Positions 1 to 9,204 of a stretch of DNA of 48,181 nt are shown one piece after another; the stretch's first letter is position 1; each line of letters opens with the position of its first letter. Origin of the DNA: Gammaproteobacteria bacterium (lineage in GTDB: Bacteria > Pseudomonadota > Gammaproteobacteria > Pseudomonadales > Azotimanducaceae). The stretch covers positions 185,554 to 233,734 of the forward strand of contig PBRC01000004.1 in NCBI GenBank assembly GCA_002725285.1, given 5' to 3'. Below the pieces are notes generated by a model. That model worked only from the letters and a program-made list of their open reading frames with translations. It did no database searches and was not told the origin of the DNA. Position numbers and translations under genes: made by a program.

Positions 1-1
1 T

Positions 2-1807
2 CCTTCCTTTTCAGATGTACAGGTTGCAGGGGAACAACTGCCTCCGCTGATGGGAAACGAGGCTATTGCCAGAGGCGCATGGGAAGGGGGGGTCAAAATT
101 GCTTCAGCCTATCCTGGGACGCCAAGTACCGAGATTCTGGAGAGTATCGCCGAATTCCCCGAAAGCGACATCGCAGCGGAGTGGGCGCCGAACGAGAAAG
201 TTGCATTGGATGTTGCCATCGGCGGTTCCTTTGCTGGAGTCAGATCACTGACTTCAATGAAACATGTCGGGCTCAATGTCGCATTGGATTCACTCATGTC
301 GATGACCTACATTGGCGTTAACGGCGGACTGACCCTTGTCGTATGCGATGACCCGGGAATCCACAGTTCTCAAAACGAACAGGATACCAGGCTGATTGCT
401 CAACTCGCCACGGTCCCGGTACTGGAACCATCTGACGCCCAGGAGGCACTCGATTTTACGCGACTCAGTTTTGAACTCAGTGAGAGATTCGACACACCAG
501 TTATCGTCCGAAGCACTACCCGACTCTCCCATACCCGAAGTCAGGTAAAGCTGGGTAACCGCGACGACATAGAGCCTCTTCCTTTCAATGAGGACGTTGT
601 CAAGAATGTCATGATTCCAGCTCATGCACGCCTGCGTCATCCATTTCTACTCGAACGTGAAGCTAAATTAATAAAACATTTTGGCACAGACGAAATCAAC
701 CGGATTGAACCGGGCACCGCCGATTACGGCATCATAACGAGTGGAATCTGCTATTCCTATGTGAAGGAAGTTGCACCGACGGCTCATGTATTGAAACTGG
801 GTGCAACCTGGCCCCTTTCGGATGTATTACTGCGAAATTTTTGTAGATCAGTTAACCGTGTGCTGGTTGTGGAGGAGCTCGAACCAGTTATCGAGAATGC
901 CATCCGCCGTCTCGGTATAGAAGTAGAGGGTAAATCCCTATTCCCACGAATGGGTGAATTCTCTCCCGATTCAGTCCAGCAGGGATTGGAGAAGGCGGGG
1001 CTTTTACCCAAGAAAAAACGTATGCAAGCTTCAGAGGATACCACCCTGAAAAGACCACCGGTTTTATGTGCTGGATGTCCGCATATGTCAGGATACATGG
1101 CGATCCGGGCCACCAATGCCCGGGTTGTCGGGGATATCGGTTGTTATACACTGGCTGCCATTGAACCACTTAAATCCATTGACACAACAGTTGCCATGGG
1201 TTCGAGTATCGGCAATGCCACAGGCATGTGGAGAGCCGGAACAGAAACAAAGCCCATCGTTGCCACGATTGGCGACTCTACCTTCCTGCATGCTGGTATC
1301 CCGCCGCTTATCGATGCCGTCTACAATCGGGCCAATATTACCGTGGTATTACTCGATAATCACATTGTGGCAATGACAGGTGGTCAGCAAAACCCCTCCA
1401 CTGGTATCAATCTGCGGGGAAACGAAACAGAGCGTGTTGATCTTGAGCAACTGGTACGGGCGCTGGGTGTAAAATGGGTAAGAGTTGTTGACTCCTACAA
1501 TCTGGGGAATATGTACCAGCATATGCAGGAAGCAATTCGGTACCGCGGCGTTTCTGTCGTCATATCAGATCGTCCCTGTGTACTTGACCCGGTTAAGATC
1601 AAAGCACCGGCGTTTATCGTACAATCAGCGCCCTGTACAGCATGCCAGTCCTGTATGAATCTTGGCTGCCCTGCTCTCGTCTGGACTGATGAGATGTACG
1701 ATGGCCACCACAAGGTAGATATCAACAGTGAACTTTGTATGGGCTGCAGCCTCTGCGCTCAAATCTGTCCAACCGACGCAATCAAGCCTGAACACCTAGT
1801 CCTTTGA
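2..1807 (+). CDS. iorA: Indolepyruvate ferredoxin oxidoreductase alpha subunit (IorA-like), 5' end outside window
   Basis: ThDP- and Fe-S-containing large subunit that oxidatively decarboxylates aryl-2-oxoacids to acyl-CoA, passing electrons to ferredoxin. Seen: an N-terminal pyrimidine-binding motif (YPGTPSTEI), a ThDP pyrophosphate motif (GDS...N, about residues 408-436 counted from the ATG at 50), and two C-terminal [4Fe-4S] motifs (CTACQSC..., near residue 529, and CMGCSLCAQICP). The frame is open upstream of that ATG to the window edge, and the family N-terminal motif (GNEAIARGA) begins right at it, so the true start is probably upstream and this copy is cut by the window. It is the first gene of a five-gene oxidoreductase operon. 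Substrate specificity (indolepyruvate versus other arylpyruvates) is inferred from family only. Confidence 0.9.
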   Translation, partial: PSFSDVQVAGEQLPPLMGNEAIARGAWEGGVKIASAYPGTPSTEILESIAEFPESDIAAEWAPNEKVALDVAIGGSFAGVRSLTSMKHVGLNVALDSLMSMTYIGVNGGLTLVVCDDPGIHSSQNEQDTRLIAQLATVPVLEPSDAQEALDFTRLSFELSERFDTPVIVRSTTRLSHTRSQVKLGNRDDIEPLPFNEDVVKNVMIPAHARLRHPFLLEREAKLIKHFGTDEINRIEPGTADYGIITSGICYSYVKEVAPTAHVLKLGATWPLSDVLLRNFCRSVNRVLVVEELEPVIENAIRRLGIEVEGKSLFPRMGEFSPDSVQQGLEKAGLLPKKKRMQASEDTTLKRPPVLCAGCPHMSGYMAIRATNARVVGDIGCYTLAAIEPLKSIDTTVAMGSSIGNATGMWRAGTETKPIVATIGDSTFLHAGIPPLIDAVYNRANITVVLLDNHIVAMTGGQQNPSTGINLRGNETERVDLEQLVRALGVKWVRVVDSYNLGNMYQHMQEAIRYRGVSVVISDRPCVLDPVKIKAPAFIVQSAPCTACQSCMNLGCPALVWTDEMYDGHHKVDINSELCMGCSLCAQICPTDAIKPEHLVL

Positions 1808-1809
1808 CA

Positions 1810-2730
1810 ATGAAGCAGCAGTTAAAAGAAGAACTCCCGTCAAAGGTTACCGGACCCTGCAACGTCCTCGTTGTCGGGGTTGGTGGACAAGGTGTCGTAA
1901 TGATATCGAAAGTGCTGTCAACACTCTGCCAGCAGCAGGGATTTGTGGTTAAACAGAGTGAAGTTCATGGCATGGCCAAGCGGGGCGGCTCGGTATTCAG
2001 TCATGTTAGATTCGGAGATCACATCTATTCACCCACCATCCCGGAAGGCGAGGCGGATATCATCGTGGCTCTGGAATGGGCGGAGGGATTGCGCTGGTTG
2101 CCCTATCTGAAATCTGAAACGGGAACCCTTATCGTCGATACTCAACAGATTGTTCCCCCATTTGCCTGTCGAGATCGTCGCGTAAACGCCAGACTGGGAT
2201 ATGTCGACAAGAGCCTCAAGGAGATCATTGAACAGATCCCCAACAGCATGGCAATTGACGCAGTTGATTTGGCGACTGACGCTGGCGTACCAAAGGCTGC
2301 AAATACTGTCCTGCTTGGTGCACTTTCGACTGCGCTGAACTTTGACCCGGAAGCCTGGAAAGCAGTCATTGAGGATACCGTTCCCCCGAAAACAATCTCT
2401 GGAAATCTGCAGGCTTTTGAATCCGGGCGATCAAGATCACTGGCCCTTGAGCAGGAGATACCTTCTGAAAGCTATCCGGATAAATCGGATGCCACCCGTC
2501 AGATGCCTATCTACAAACCACGGCTGGAGATTACCGGGGACTGGTGCAAGAGTTGCGATATCTGCGTACGTTTCTGTCCGGAACGTTGTCTTCGATTAGA
2601 CAAACAACAAATTGTCGAATTATTTGAACCAGATCTGTGTACAGGTTGCCGGATGTGTGAGTGGTTATGTCCTGACTTCGCCATCAACGTACATCTGGAT
2701 ACCGAGCATACGATAGAGTCTGGAAAATGA
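1810..2730 (+). CDS. iorB: Indolepyruvate oxidoreductase beta subunit fused to 2x[4Fe-4S] ferredoxin
   Basis: Small catalytic-partner subunit of the IorAB complex. The N-terminal two thirds carry the family glycine motif (GVGGQGVV, about residues 23-30) and the KRGGS loop. The C-terminal about 65 residues form a bacterial-type ferredoxin with two cysteine clusters, CKSCDICVRFCP and CTGCRMCEWLCP. Stand-alone IorB is usually about 200 residues, so this 306-residue form is a fusion that could supply its own electron acceptor. ATG at 1810 is chosen; a TTG at 1804 overlaps the iorA stop. It ends overlapping korA by 4 bp (ATGA), implying translational coupling. The ferredoxin role for the downstream KorABC, which has no separate ferredoxin subunit here, is inference. 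Confidence 0.85.
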   Translation: MKQQLKEELPSKVTGPCNVLVVGVGGQGVVMISKVLSTLCQQQGFVVKQSEVHGMAKRGGSVFSHVRFGDHIYSPTIPEGEADIIVALEWAEGLRWLPYLKSETGTLIVDTQQIVPPFACRDRRVNARLGYVDKSLKEIIEQIPNSMAIDAVDLATDAGVPKAANTVLLGALSTALNFDPEAWKAVIEDTVPPKTISGNLQAFESGRSRSLALEQEIPSESYPDKSDATRQMPIYKPRLEITGDWCKSCDICVRFCPERCLRLDKQQIVELFEPDLCTGCRMCEWLCPDFAINVHLDTEHTIESGK

Positions 2731-3863
2731 GCAAGCTGACGAACCTCCAGGGGAACAGAGCCTGCGCGCTCGGTGCCATCAAAGCTGGCTGCAGATTCTA
2801 TGCGGGGTACCCAATTACTCCTTCTTCCGAAATCGCCGAAAGTATGGCAAAGGAACTACCAGCCGTGGGCGGTACTTTTATTCAAATGGAAGATGAAATC
2901 GCATCGATAGTCGCGGTCATTGGGGCTTCTGCAGGGGGTGTCAAAGCAATGACAGCGACGAGCGGTCCGGGCTTTTCACTCAAACAGGAGAACATCGGTT
3001 ACGCCTCGATGACAGAGATACCCTGTGTGATTATCAATGTTATGCGCGGCGGCCCAAGTACCGGGATGCCAACCCGCCCCTCTCAGGGTGACATCATGCA
3101 GGCAAGGTGGGGAACTCACGGCGATCATCCGTCGATAGTGCTGGTACCCTGGTCAGTTGAGGAAGTCTATACAGAAACTCAGCGCGCTTTTAGCCTCTCA
3201 GAAGGCCTTAGAGTTCCTGTAGTTGTCATGTTCGATGAGTCAATCGCACACCTGATTGAATCAGTGGATCTTTCATCAACAACATCCGAAACCAGCATGG
3301 TCCGCAAAAGAGCTGAAGGTGCCCCCGAGACTTTCGAACCTTACGCCACCACGGATGATTGTGTTCCACCAATGGTGCATCCCGGAGATGGGCTTCGAAC
3401 CCATACTACGGGCCTGACCCATGGTACGGATGGATTTCCTACCCAGGACCCTGAAACAGCTCAGATTGCCGTGCAGCGCCTGATCGACAAGATAGAAGTA
3501 AATCATTCCAAAATAGAGAGATATGAATCTTATGACTGTAAAGGCGCTGACGTTGTCATCGCAGCTTATGGCATCACTGCGAGAGCAGCCCGTTACGCCC
3601 AGGAGCGGTTGACAGCCCGGGGAATAGCGTGCGGCGTATTCAGACCACAAACCGTATGGCCTTTTCCGGAGGCAGGATTCCGGGAATCAATCAAATCAGC
3701 CAGGTATGTCCTGACTCCGGAAATGAATGCAGGACAACTTATAATGGAGATCGAGCGCCTCGCATCACCTGATAAAACAGTGATCGGGCTTAATCGTTAT
3801 GATGGTGAATCCATCAGTCCAAACGCAATGATAGATAAGATCGAGGAGTTGCTTGGTGAGTGA
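2727..3863 (+). CDS. korA: 2-oxoglutarate/2-oxoacid:ferredoxin oxidoreductase alpha subunit (KorA)
   Basis: Alpha subunit of a CoA-acylating 2-oxoacid:ferredoxin oxidoreductase. The N-terminal domain shows the pyrimidine-binding motif YPITPSSEI and the catalytic-region signatures QMEDEIAS and TSGPGFSLK. A central stretch of about 30 residues (after residue 190) is low in recognisable motifs, and the C-terminal transketolase-like domain follows. The length of 378 aa matches KorA without a fused gamma domain, consistent with a separate KorC two genes downstream. It starts inside the last codons of iorB and overlaps korB. Substrate could be 2-oxoglutarate or a branched-chain 2-oxoacid; sequence alone does not decide. 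Confidence 0.88.
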   Translation: MSKLTNLQGNRACALGAIKAGCRFYAGYPITPSSEIAESMAKELPAVGGTFIQMEDEIASIVAVIGASAGGVKAMTATSGPGFSLKQENIGYASMTEIPCVIINVMRGGPSTGMPTRPSQGDIMQARWGTHGDHPSIVLVPWSVEEVYTETQRAFSLSEGLRVPVVVMFDESIAHLIESVDLSSTTSETSMVRKRAEGAPETFEPYATTDDCVPPMVHPGDGLRTHTTGLTHGTDGFPTQDPETAQIAVQRLIDKIEVNHSKIERYESYDCKGADVVIAAYGITARAARYAQERLTARGIACGVFRPQTVWPFPEAGFRESIKSARYVLTPEMNAGQLIMEIERLASPDKTVIGLNRYDGESISPNAMIDKIEELLGE

Positions 3864-4710
3864 CAAGAAAATTCCAATAGCAAACACTGACATGAGTGAC
3901 GATGAGTTCGATATTCGTGACTACCTGCGTTTGGATCTATTCCCGCATTTTATGTGTCCTGGTTGTGGTCATGGCATTGCCATGCGAGCACTGCTGTGGG
4001 CGATCCACGAGGAGGGCATCGACAAGGATAAACTTGCTATTGTGACCGGTATTGGGTGCTCCGGTCGCGTCGGTGCCTATATCGATGCCAATACGTATCA
4101 CACAACCCACGGTCGCCCCCTGCCTTTTGCCACGGGCCTGAAACTGGCCAGGCCTGATCTGCACGTTATTGTCGTTACGGGGGACGGTGACTGTCTTGCC
4201 ATTGGCGGCAATCATCTGATCCACGCCTGCCGACGTAATCTGGACATTACCTGCCTGATGCTTAACAACGAAACCTACGGTATGACCGGTGGTCAGGTAT
4301 CACCTACAACCAGTGATGACAGATTCACAACAACGACACCCGCCGGAAATTTTGAACCGGCATTCGATCCCTGCTCTCTTGCCACGGGCGCGGGTGCAAC
4401 TTTTGTCGGGCGCGAACTGACCTTGCAGTGTCCGTCACTTAAGAACCTGATCCGTGAAGGTATGTCCCACACTGGCTTTTCCTTTATTGAGGTCTTATCA
4501 GACTGTACCGAGATCTATGGTCGAAAGAACGACCTTGGTGAATCTGCCGAGATGATTATGGGGCAAAAATCAGCCTATCGTTCTGAAAACTATGGTTTTC
4601 AGCATAACGAAACCTTCCAGCCCGGTACTATTAATACCGGCATTTTGCACAAAGATGACAGACCAGAATACGGGGAAACGCTTCATGCCCGAAGGCAGGT
4701 TAAATCATGA
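3856..4710 (+). CDS. korB: 2-oxoacid:ferredoxin oxidoreductase beta subunit (KorB)
   Basis: ThDP-binding beta subunit. Seen: the CPGCGHG cluster-ligand motif near residue 35, the ThDP/Mg motif GDGDCLAIGGNH and the NNETYGMTGGQ signature that ends the ThDP-binding fold. The start is taken as GTG 3856, because GAGGAG lies 7 nt upstream inside the end of korA; a TTG one codon earlier is possible. It overlaps both neighbours, as expected for a stoichiometric complex. No extra iron-sulphur motifs beyond the CxxC near the N-terminus are visible. Confidence 0.88.
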   Translation: MSDKKIPIANTDMSDDEFDIRDYLRLDLFPHFMCPGCGHGIAMRALLWAIHEEGIDKDKLAIVTGIGCSGRVGAYIDANTYHTTHGRPLPFATGLKLARPDLHVIVVTGDGDCLAIGGNHLIHACRRNLDITCLMLNNETYGMTGGQVSPTTSDDRFTTTTPAGNFEPAFDPCSLATGAGATFVGRELTLQCPSLKNLIREGMSHTGFSFIEVLSDCTEIYGRKNDLGESAEMIMGQKSAYRSENYGFQHNETFQPGTINTGILHKDDRPEYGETLHARRQVKS

Positions 4711-5264
4711 GTGGTATCGAGATTCGCTTCAGCGGCAGTGGCGGGCAAGGACTTCAACTGGCTGCCAAGATTCTAGGAGAGAGACTCTCGGCGGAACAGC
4801 GGTATGTAGCAATTTCCCAGGGTTACGAACCTACCTCGCGCGGTGGTCTCAGCAGAGCTGATCTCGTCGTCAGCGACTCGGGTGAAACGGCTTATCCACT
4901 GGTTGCAAAACTCGATTATCTGGTGATCCTGGATCAGATTGCAGTACCTGCCAGTAGGGGGTTCATACAATCAGATACACTGGTTATCGCCGATTCAGAA
5001 CGGGTAACCGAACCACCAACAGATGCAGAAAAGTGCCTGATGTTGCCTTTGATTAAGGAAGCGCTGGCGGCTGGAACGATTCGAGCAGTCAATATCGTTT
5101 CACTCGGTGCGCTGATCAGCTGTTCTGGAATCTGCGATCCAAAAGCATTGACTGATCAGATCAGAAACAGTGTTCCTCAACGTTTTGTCGATATGAACAT
5201 CGATGCCTTTGATCGAGGATACCAACTGGGAGTCCAGGAGACTGCCAGTGCGACTGGTCACTAA
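4707..5264 (+). CDS. korC: 2-oxoacid:ferredoxin oxidoreductase gamma subunit (KorC)
   Basis: Gamma subunit completing the KorABC complex. It has the family GSGGQGLQLAAK motif at the N-terminus and the substrate-loop signature PTSRGGLSRADLV near residue 45. The length of 185 aa is typical. The ATG overlaps the korB stop by 4 bp. Its 3' end overlaps the downstream peptidase gene start by 17 bp, so the peptidase is probably co-transcribed. Confidence 0.87.
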   Translation: MSGIEIRFSGSGGQGLQLAAKILGERLSAEQRYVAISQGYEPTSRGGLSRADLVVSDSGETAYPLVAKLDYLVILDQIAVPASRGFIQSDTLVIADSERVTEPPTDAEKCLMLPLIKEALAAGTIRAVNIVSLGALISCSGICDPKALTDQIRNSVPQRFVDMNIDAFDRGYQLGVQETASATGH

Positions 5265-7377
5265 TATACACCGCTCGGTCGTTAACCGTACTTTTCTTCT
5301 AAGTATGGCTTTATGTTTATTTGTCGCCGGATGCATTGACAGCACACATCAATCTAACAATTCTACTGATGTTCCGGTTACTACAGCAGAACTTCCTGAA
5401 TTGCTCCCACTTCAGACTCTGCTAGCACCAGCCGAGTATGTCGCACCTCAGATCAGCCCGAATGGTCGTTGGATTAGTTATATTGCTCCATTGGATGGTG
5501 TTCCCAATTTCTTTGTGGCGCCTTCAGATCAACCCAAAAGTGGGCAAGCCGTTACCAGCTTCACCGATCGAGGTGTGCAAGCCACTGACATAAGCGGCGT
5601 GGTGATGTATTCATGGCACGCCGACAGTGAGCACATTATCTATCCAGTGGATTATGATGGAGATGAGAACTGGGACATCCATATCGTCAATATCGTTTCC
5701 GGTGAAGAACGTAATCTCACACCATCACCCGGCATAAAAACCCAGATCATCGCATCCGATCGAAACTCCCCGAACGAAGTCGTTATCCTGGTGAACGAAA
5801 GGCATCCCATGTTACCTGATGTTTACCGCCTTAATCTGCAGACAGGTCTGCGTGAGAACATTCTTATGAATCCAGGGAAGGTCCTGGGATTTCTCGCTGA
5901 TGACAATCTCAAACTCAGATTGGCCGTCGCAATCAATGCTGAAGGTGGAATCGACATCTCGCGGATATCTGATGATAAGGAATTCGATACTTTTATGCAG
6001 ATCTCGGCAGAAGACCTGCCAGCACTGACCACCTCGAGCTCTCAGAAAATCATCCGTCTGAATCAGAGCAATGAACATCTCTACCTCTATGACGTGGAAG
6101 GTCGGGACACTACCGCTTTTATCAGTCTGAATCTTTCATCCGGCGAAAAGAAAGTCATCGCACAGGACAAGCGAGCAGATCTTGCTGGGATTCTTTATGA
6201 ACCTCTGACCAACAAACCCCTTGCCTACGCGACCAACTGGACCCGCACATCGTGGCATGCAATTGATTCCTCGGTGGCACCCGATATCGAGTTCTTAAAC
6301 CAGGCGGCAGAAGGTGACTGGAACGTGGTCAGCCAGACTGACGACAACAACAAATGGATAGTACAGGACATGCTGTCACATAAACCTGTTCGCTTTTTTA
6401 TCTATGATCGAATCAGGAAGTCCTCTGATCAACTCTTCACAAGCACACCAGCGCTTGAAGGCCTTCCTCTGTCGAAGTTACACCCCTACATTGTGCAGAC
6501 TGATGATGGTCTGGATCTGGTCTCGTACCTTTTACTGCCACCCTGGACGGATCCTGATGAAGATGGCCGACCCTCTGAACCACTGCCAGTCATTGTGCTG
6601 GTTCATGGCGGGCCAAGTGACGAGCGCGCACAGTTTGCCTATGGTCCTTTCCTGCACTGGCTGGCGAACCGCGGCTATGGAATCCTCTATGTTAACTTTC
6701 GCGGATCAGCCGGTTTCGGCAAGGCATACATGAATGGCCAGACCCGGGAGTGGGGCGGCAGGATGCACCAGGATATTCTTGATCAGGTGGACTGGGCAAT
6801 CCGTGAGGAGATTGTAGATCCAGCAAAAGTTGCGATCCTGGGTGGTAGTTACGGCGGTTATGAAGTCCTGGTTGCCATGACCATGACTCCCGAGAAATTT
6901 GCCTGCGGTATTGATCTTGTGGGACCCTCAAATCTTGAGATATTTATGCCACACTGGGATGTGGATCGAATGTCGGTCGTTCTGGGTGATCCCAGAACCG
7001 AGGAAGGCAGAGCTTTTCTGCGTTCCCGTTCACCGATCAATTTTGCCGACCAAACCCGACACCCTATTCTGATTGGTCAGGGAGCAAGAGACTCGCGTGT
7101 GCCTCAAGATCAGTCAGACATGATCGTCGATATCATGAACAAGAACGGCACCGCTGTTACCTATGCACTGTACCCGGATGAAGGTCACGGTCTGATGCGG
7201 ACCGCCAACAGTTTCTCATTCTGGGCCATGAGTGAGGTATTCCTCGCGGGATGCCTGGACGGTCGCAGCTATCCTATTGGTGATGCACTTGAAGGTTCCA
7301 GCGTCGAAGTACCCGTTGGTGCCGAGCTGATACCTGGGTTGACCGAAGCGTTAAACAAGCAAAACAGACAGCCCTGA
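5248..7377 (+). CDS. S9-family prolyl-oligopeptidase-like lipoprotein peptidase
   Basis: Secreted serine peptidase of the DPP/acylaminoacyl-peptidase clan. Starting at GTG 5248 (AGGAG 7 nt upstream), the product has a lipoprotein signal with lipobox LFVAGC (Cys 29). A TolB-like beta-propeller region covers about residues 60-390, and an alpha/beta-hydrolase domain follows. Catalytic triad by motif: Ser 534 in GGSYGG, Asp 615 in GARDSRVP, His 647 in DEGHG. A longer reading from ATG 5203 would put an unusual N-terminal extension before the signal peptide. Overlap with korC suggests the operon couples extracellular or periplasmic peptide breakdown with 2-oxoacid oxidation (inference). Confidence 0.88.
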   Translation: MRLVTNIHRSVVNRTFLLSMALCLFVAGCIDSTHQSNNSTDVPVTTAELPELLPLQTLLAPAEYVAPQISPNGRWISYIAPLDGVPNFFVAPSDQPKSGQAVTSFTDRGVQATDISGVVMYSWHADSEHIIYPVDYDGDENWDIHIVNIVSGEERNLTPSPGIKTQIIASDRNSPNEVVILVNERHPMLPDVYRLNLQTGLRENILMNPGKVLGFLADDNLKLRLAVAINAEGGIDISRISDDKEFDTFMQISAEDLPALTTSSSQKIIRLNQSNEHLYLYDVEGRDTTAFISLNLSSGEKKVIAQDKRADLAGILYEPLTNKPLAYATNWTRTSWHAIDSSVAPDIEFLNQAAEGDWNVVSQTDDNNKWIVQDMLSHKPVRFFIYDRIRKSSDQLFTSTPALEGLPLSKLHPYIVQTDDGLDLVSYLLLPPWTDPDEDGRPSEPLPVIVLVHGGPSDERAQFAYGPFLHWLANRGYGILYVNFRGSAGFGKAYMNGQTREWGGRMHQDILDQVDWAIREEIVDPAKVAILGGSYGGYEVLVAMTMTPEKFACGIDLVGPSNLEIFMPHWDVDRMSVVLGDPRTEEGRAFLRSRSPINFADQTRHPILIGQGARDSRVPQDQSDMIVDIMNKNGTAVTYALYPDEGHGLMRTANSFSFWAMSEVFLAGCLDGRSYPIGDALEGSSVEVPVGAELIPGLTEALNKQNRQP

Positions 7378-7390
7378 ACAGACAGTTTGT

Positions 7391-9124
7391 CTAAGCCACA
7401 GCCGATATCTTATTCGGCACCGGGAACTGAAAGTCATGAAGAATTATTTCATTCCACATAAAATCCATCGGATGTGGCGTATATTCCACTTCAACATCAA
7501 TAACGGCAGGTTTCCCTGCATCCATCGCACGCTTAAACGCATCGGGTAGTTCATCAATGCCCGTAACGCTCTGTCCGTGGCATCCAAACCCTTCCGCTAC
7601 TTTGGCGAAATCCACCTTGGTCAATTTTGTGCCGAAATTGGGATTCTCAAGCATTTCACCAAACGGCTTATACATGCCCCAATAACTGTCGTTGAATACA
7701 ACAACCACAATATTAAGTTGATATCGTGCAGCAGTCTCCAGTTCCTGAATGGTGCATCCAAAAGCACCATCCCCGGTGATACAGACAACCGGGCGGTCAG
7801 GGTGAGACAATTTTGCCGCGTTGGCAAAAGGCAAGCCGAAACCCAGATGACCCATGCCTGGCTCGGCTAACATAATGTGAGTATCGGATGGCTGAATGAA
7901 GGTGGTATTCCACATCATCGCCTGACCACCATCAAGTACGGTGATTGCTTTCTCAGGTATCAGGTCACTCATGGCTCTGGCAACCGTGGCTTCGTTAAGA
8001 ACGCTGCCGCCGCCAACAACTTTGGCATTTGCACTTGAATCTACAACGTCTCGATAGTTCTGATGGTAGCTCTGAGTTGATGGCAACCAGTCTGCATCTA
8101 TCGCCAGATCTGAACCTTCCAACATTTCGAGCACGGCCTGCAACGTGGATCTGGCATCTCCAACCAGACCCAGATCCACCGGTGCAACTTTGCCAATTGA
8201 CTCACTGTCAATCTCAATCTGGATAATTTTCTGGCCATCAGGTTTTGGGTATACGGGTGGCTTGTGAACCGGATTGAATGTGGAAAATTTACTACCAACC
8301 GCAAGTACCAGATCAGCCTGCCTTGAGGCGTCAAGCGTTGCCTGACCTGCGATCAGCCCACCGGAGCCGATATTGTTGGGATCTTCTGGCAGAAGCACAC
8401 CTCTTCCCATCACCGTCGTCATAGCCGGAGCGTTGATTCGCTCAACTAATTCTCGAAATTCTTTTACTGCACCGGAGCGAACCACACCGCCACCTGCTAT
8501 CAGCAAAGGCCTTTTTGCACTTGCCAGTAAACCCGCCGCGCTTCTCACCTCATCACTGCTGGGAACGGGACGCGGAAGCTGAAATGGCGGTACAGTGTCA
8601 AGGTCATAGCTGCACAACTGGGTTCCCACATCGCATGGAATATCCAGGTGGACCGGTCCTGGGCGTCCTGACTGAGCAACATGCACAGCGCGCTCGATGA
8701 GTTCGGCAGCCCTTTCGGGATGATGAATGCAGGCATTCCACTTAGTGATCGAACGGAACAATCCAAGCTGGTCGGCTGACTGAAGCTGGTCGCGACTGGG
8801 ATCGATTTCTCTTGCATGGTTCTGACCGGTCAGAACAATCATGGGGATATTGTCGGCATAGGCGGCTGCAACACCAGGCACCAAATTGGTCGCACCTGGC
8901 CCTACCGTCGCAAAACATACTCCCAGAGTCCCTGTAATCCTGGATATCGCATGAGCCATATGCCCCGCAGCCTCCTCATGCCGGGTCGTCAAATAGGTAA
9001 GTTCCGGATCGGTAGAGGCACCGTTCATCACCAGACCAATCTGCGCTGCCGGTAGTCCACACAGGTAGCGCACACCATGTTTCTTGAGGATAGCCAGTAG
9101 TACATCGCTAACGGAACCTTCCAT
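7391..9124 (-). CDS. ThDP-dependent acetolactate-synthase-like enzyme
   Basis: A 577-residue enzyme with the three-domain layout of the acetolactate synthase, oxalyl-CoA decarboxylase and benzoylformate decarboxylase superfamily. It has a pyrimidine domain with the catalytic Glu in TRHEEAAGHMA (Glu 50), a central domain, and a pyrophosphate domain with GDGAFGCTIQE...N. The start is supported by AGGAGATAG just upstream of ATG 9124. No regulatory small subunit lies next to it, so it is probably not the biosynthetic IlvB. It could be a decarboxylase or lyase acting on 2-oxoacids or 2-hydroxyacyl-CoA. It converges on the peptidase gene with a 13-bp gap. Confidence 0.82.
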   Translation of the reverse strand: MEGSVSDVLLAILKKHGVRYLCGLPAAQIGLVMNGASTDPELTYLTTRHEEAAGHMAHAISRITGTLGVCFATVGPGATNLVPGVAAAYADNIPMIVLTGQNHAREIDPSRDQLQSADQLGLFRSITKWNACIHHPERAAELIERAVHVAQSGRPGPVHLDIPCDVGTQLCSYDLDTVPPFQLPRPVPSSDEVRSAAGLLASAKRPLLIAGGGVVRSGAVKEFRELVERINAPAMTTVMGRGVLLPEDPNNIGSGGLIAGQATLDASRQADLVLAVGSKFSTFNPVHKPPVYPKPDGQKIIQIEIDSESIGKVAPVDLGLVGDARSTLQAVLEMLEGSDLAIDADWLPSTQSYHQNYRDVVDSSANAKVVGGGSVLNEATVARAMSDLIPEKAITVLDGGQAMMWNTTFIQPSDTHIMLAEPGMGHLGFGLPFANAAKLSHPDRPVVCITGDGAFGCTIQELETAARYQLNIVVVVFNDSYWGMYKPFGEMLENPNFGTKLTKVDFAKVAEGFGCHGQSVTGIDELPDAFKRAMDAGKPAVIDVEVEYTPHPMDFMWNEIILHDFQFPVPNKISAVA

Positions 9125-9204
9125 ATCTATCTCCTATTCACTTGCAGTAAATCCATATTAAATATCAAGGCTGGCCTGCCCTGACAGTATATCTATCAAA
9201 CACC

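Noticed and set aside
7380-7392. Terminator between the convergent peptidase and ThDP enzyme genes
   Set aside because: AGACA-GTT-TGTCT is only a 5-bp stem without a T-run; too weak to call.
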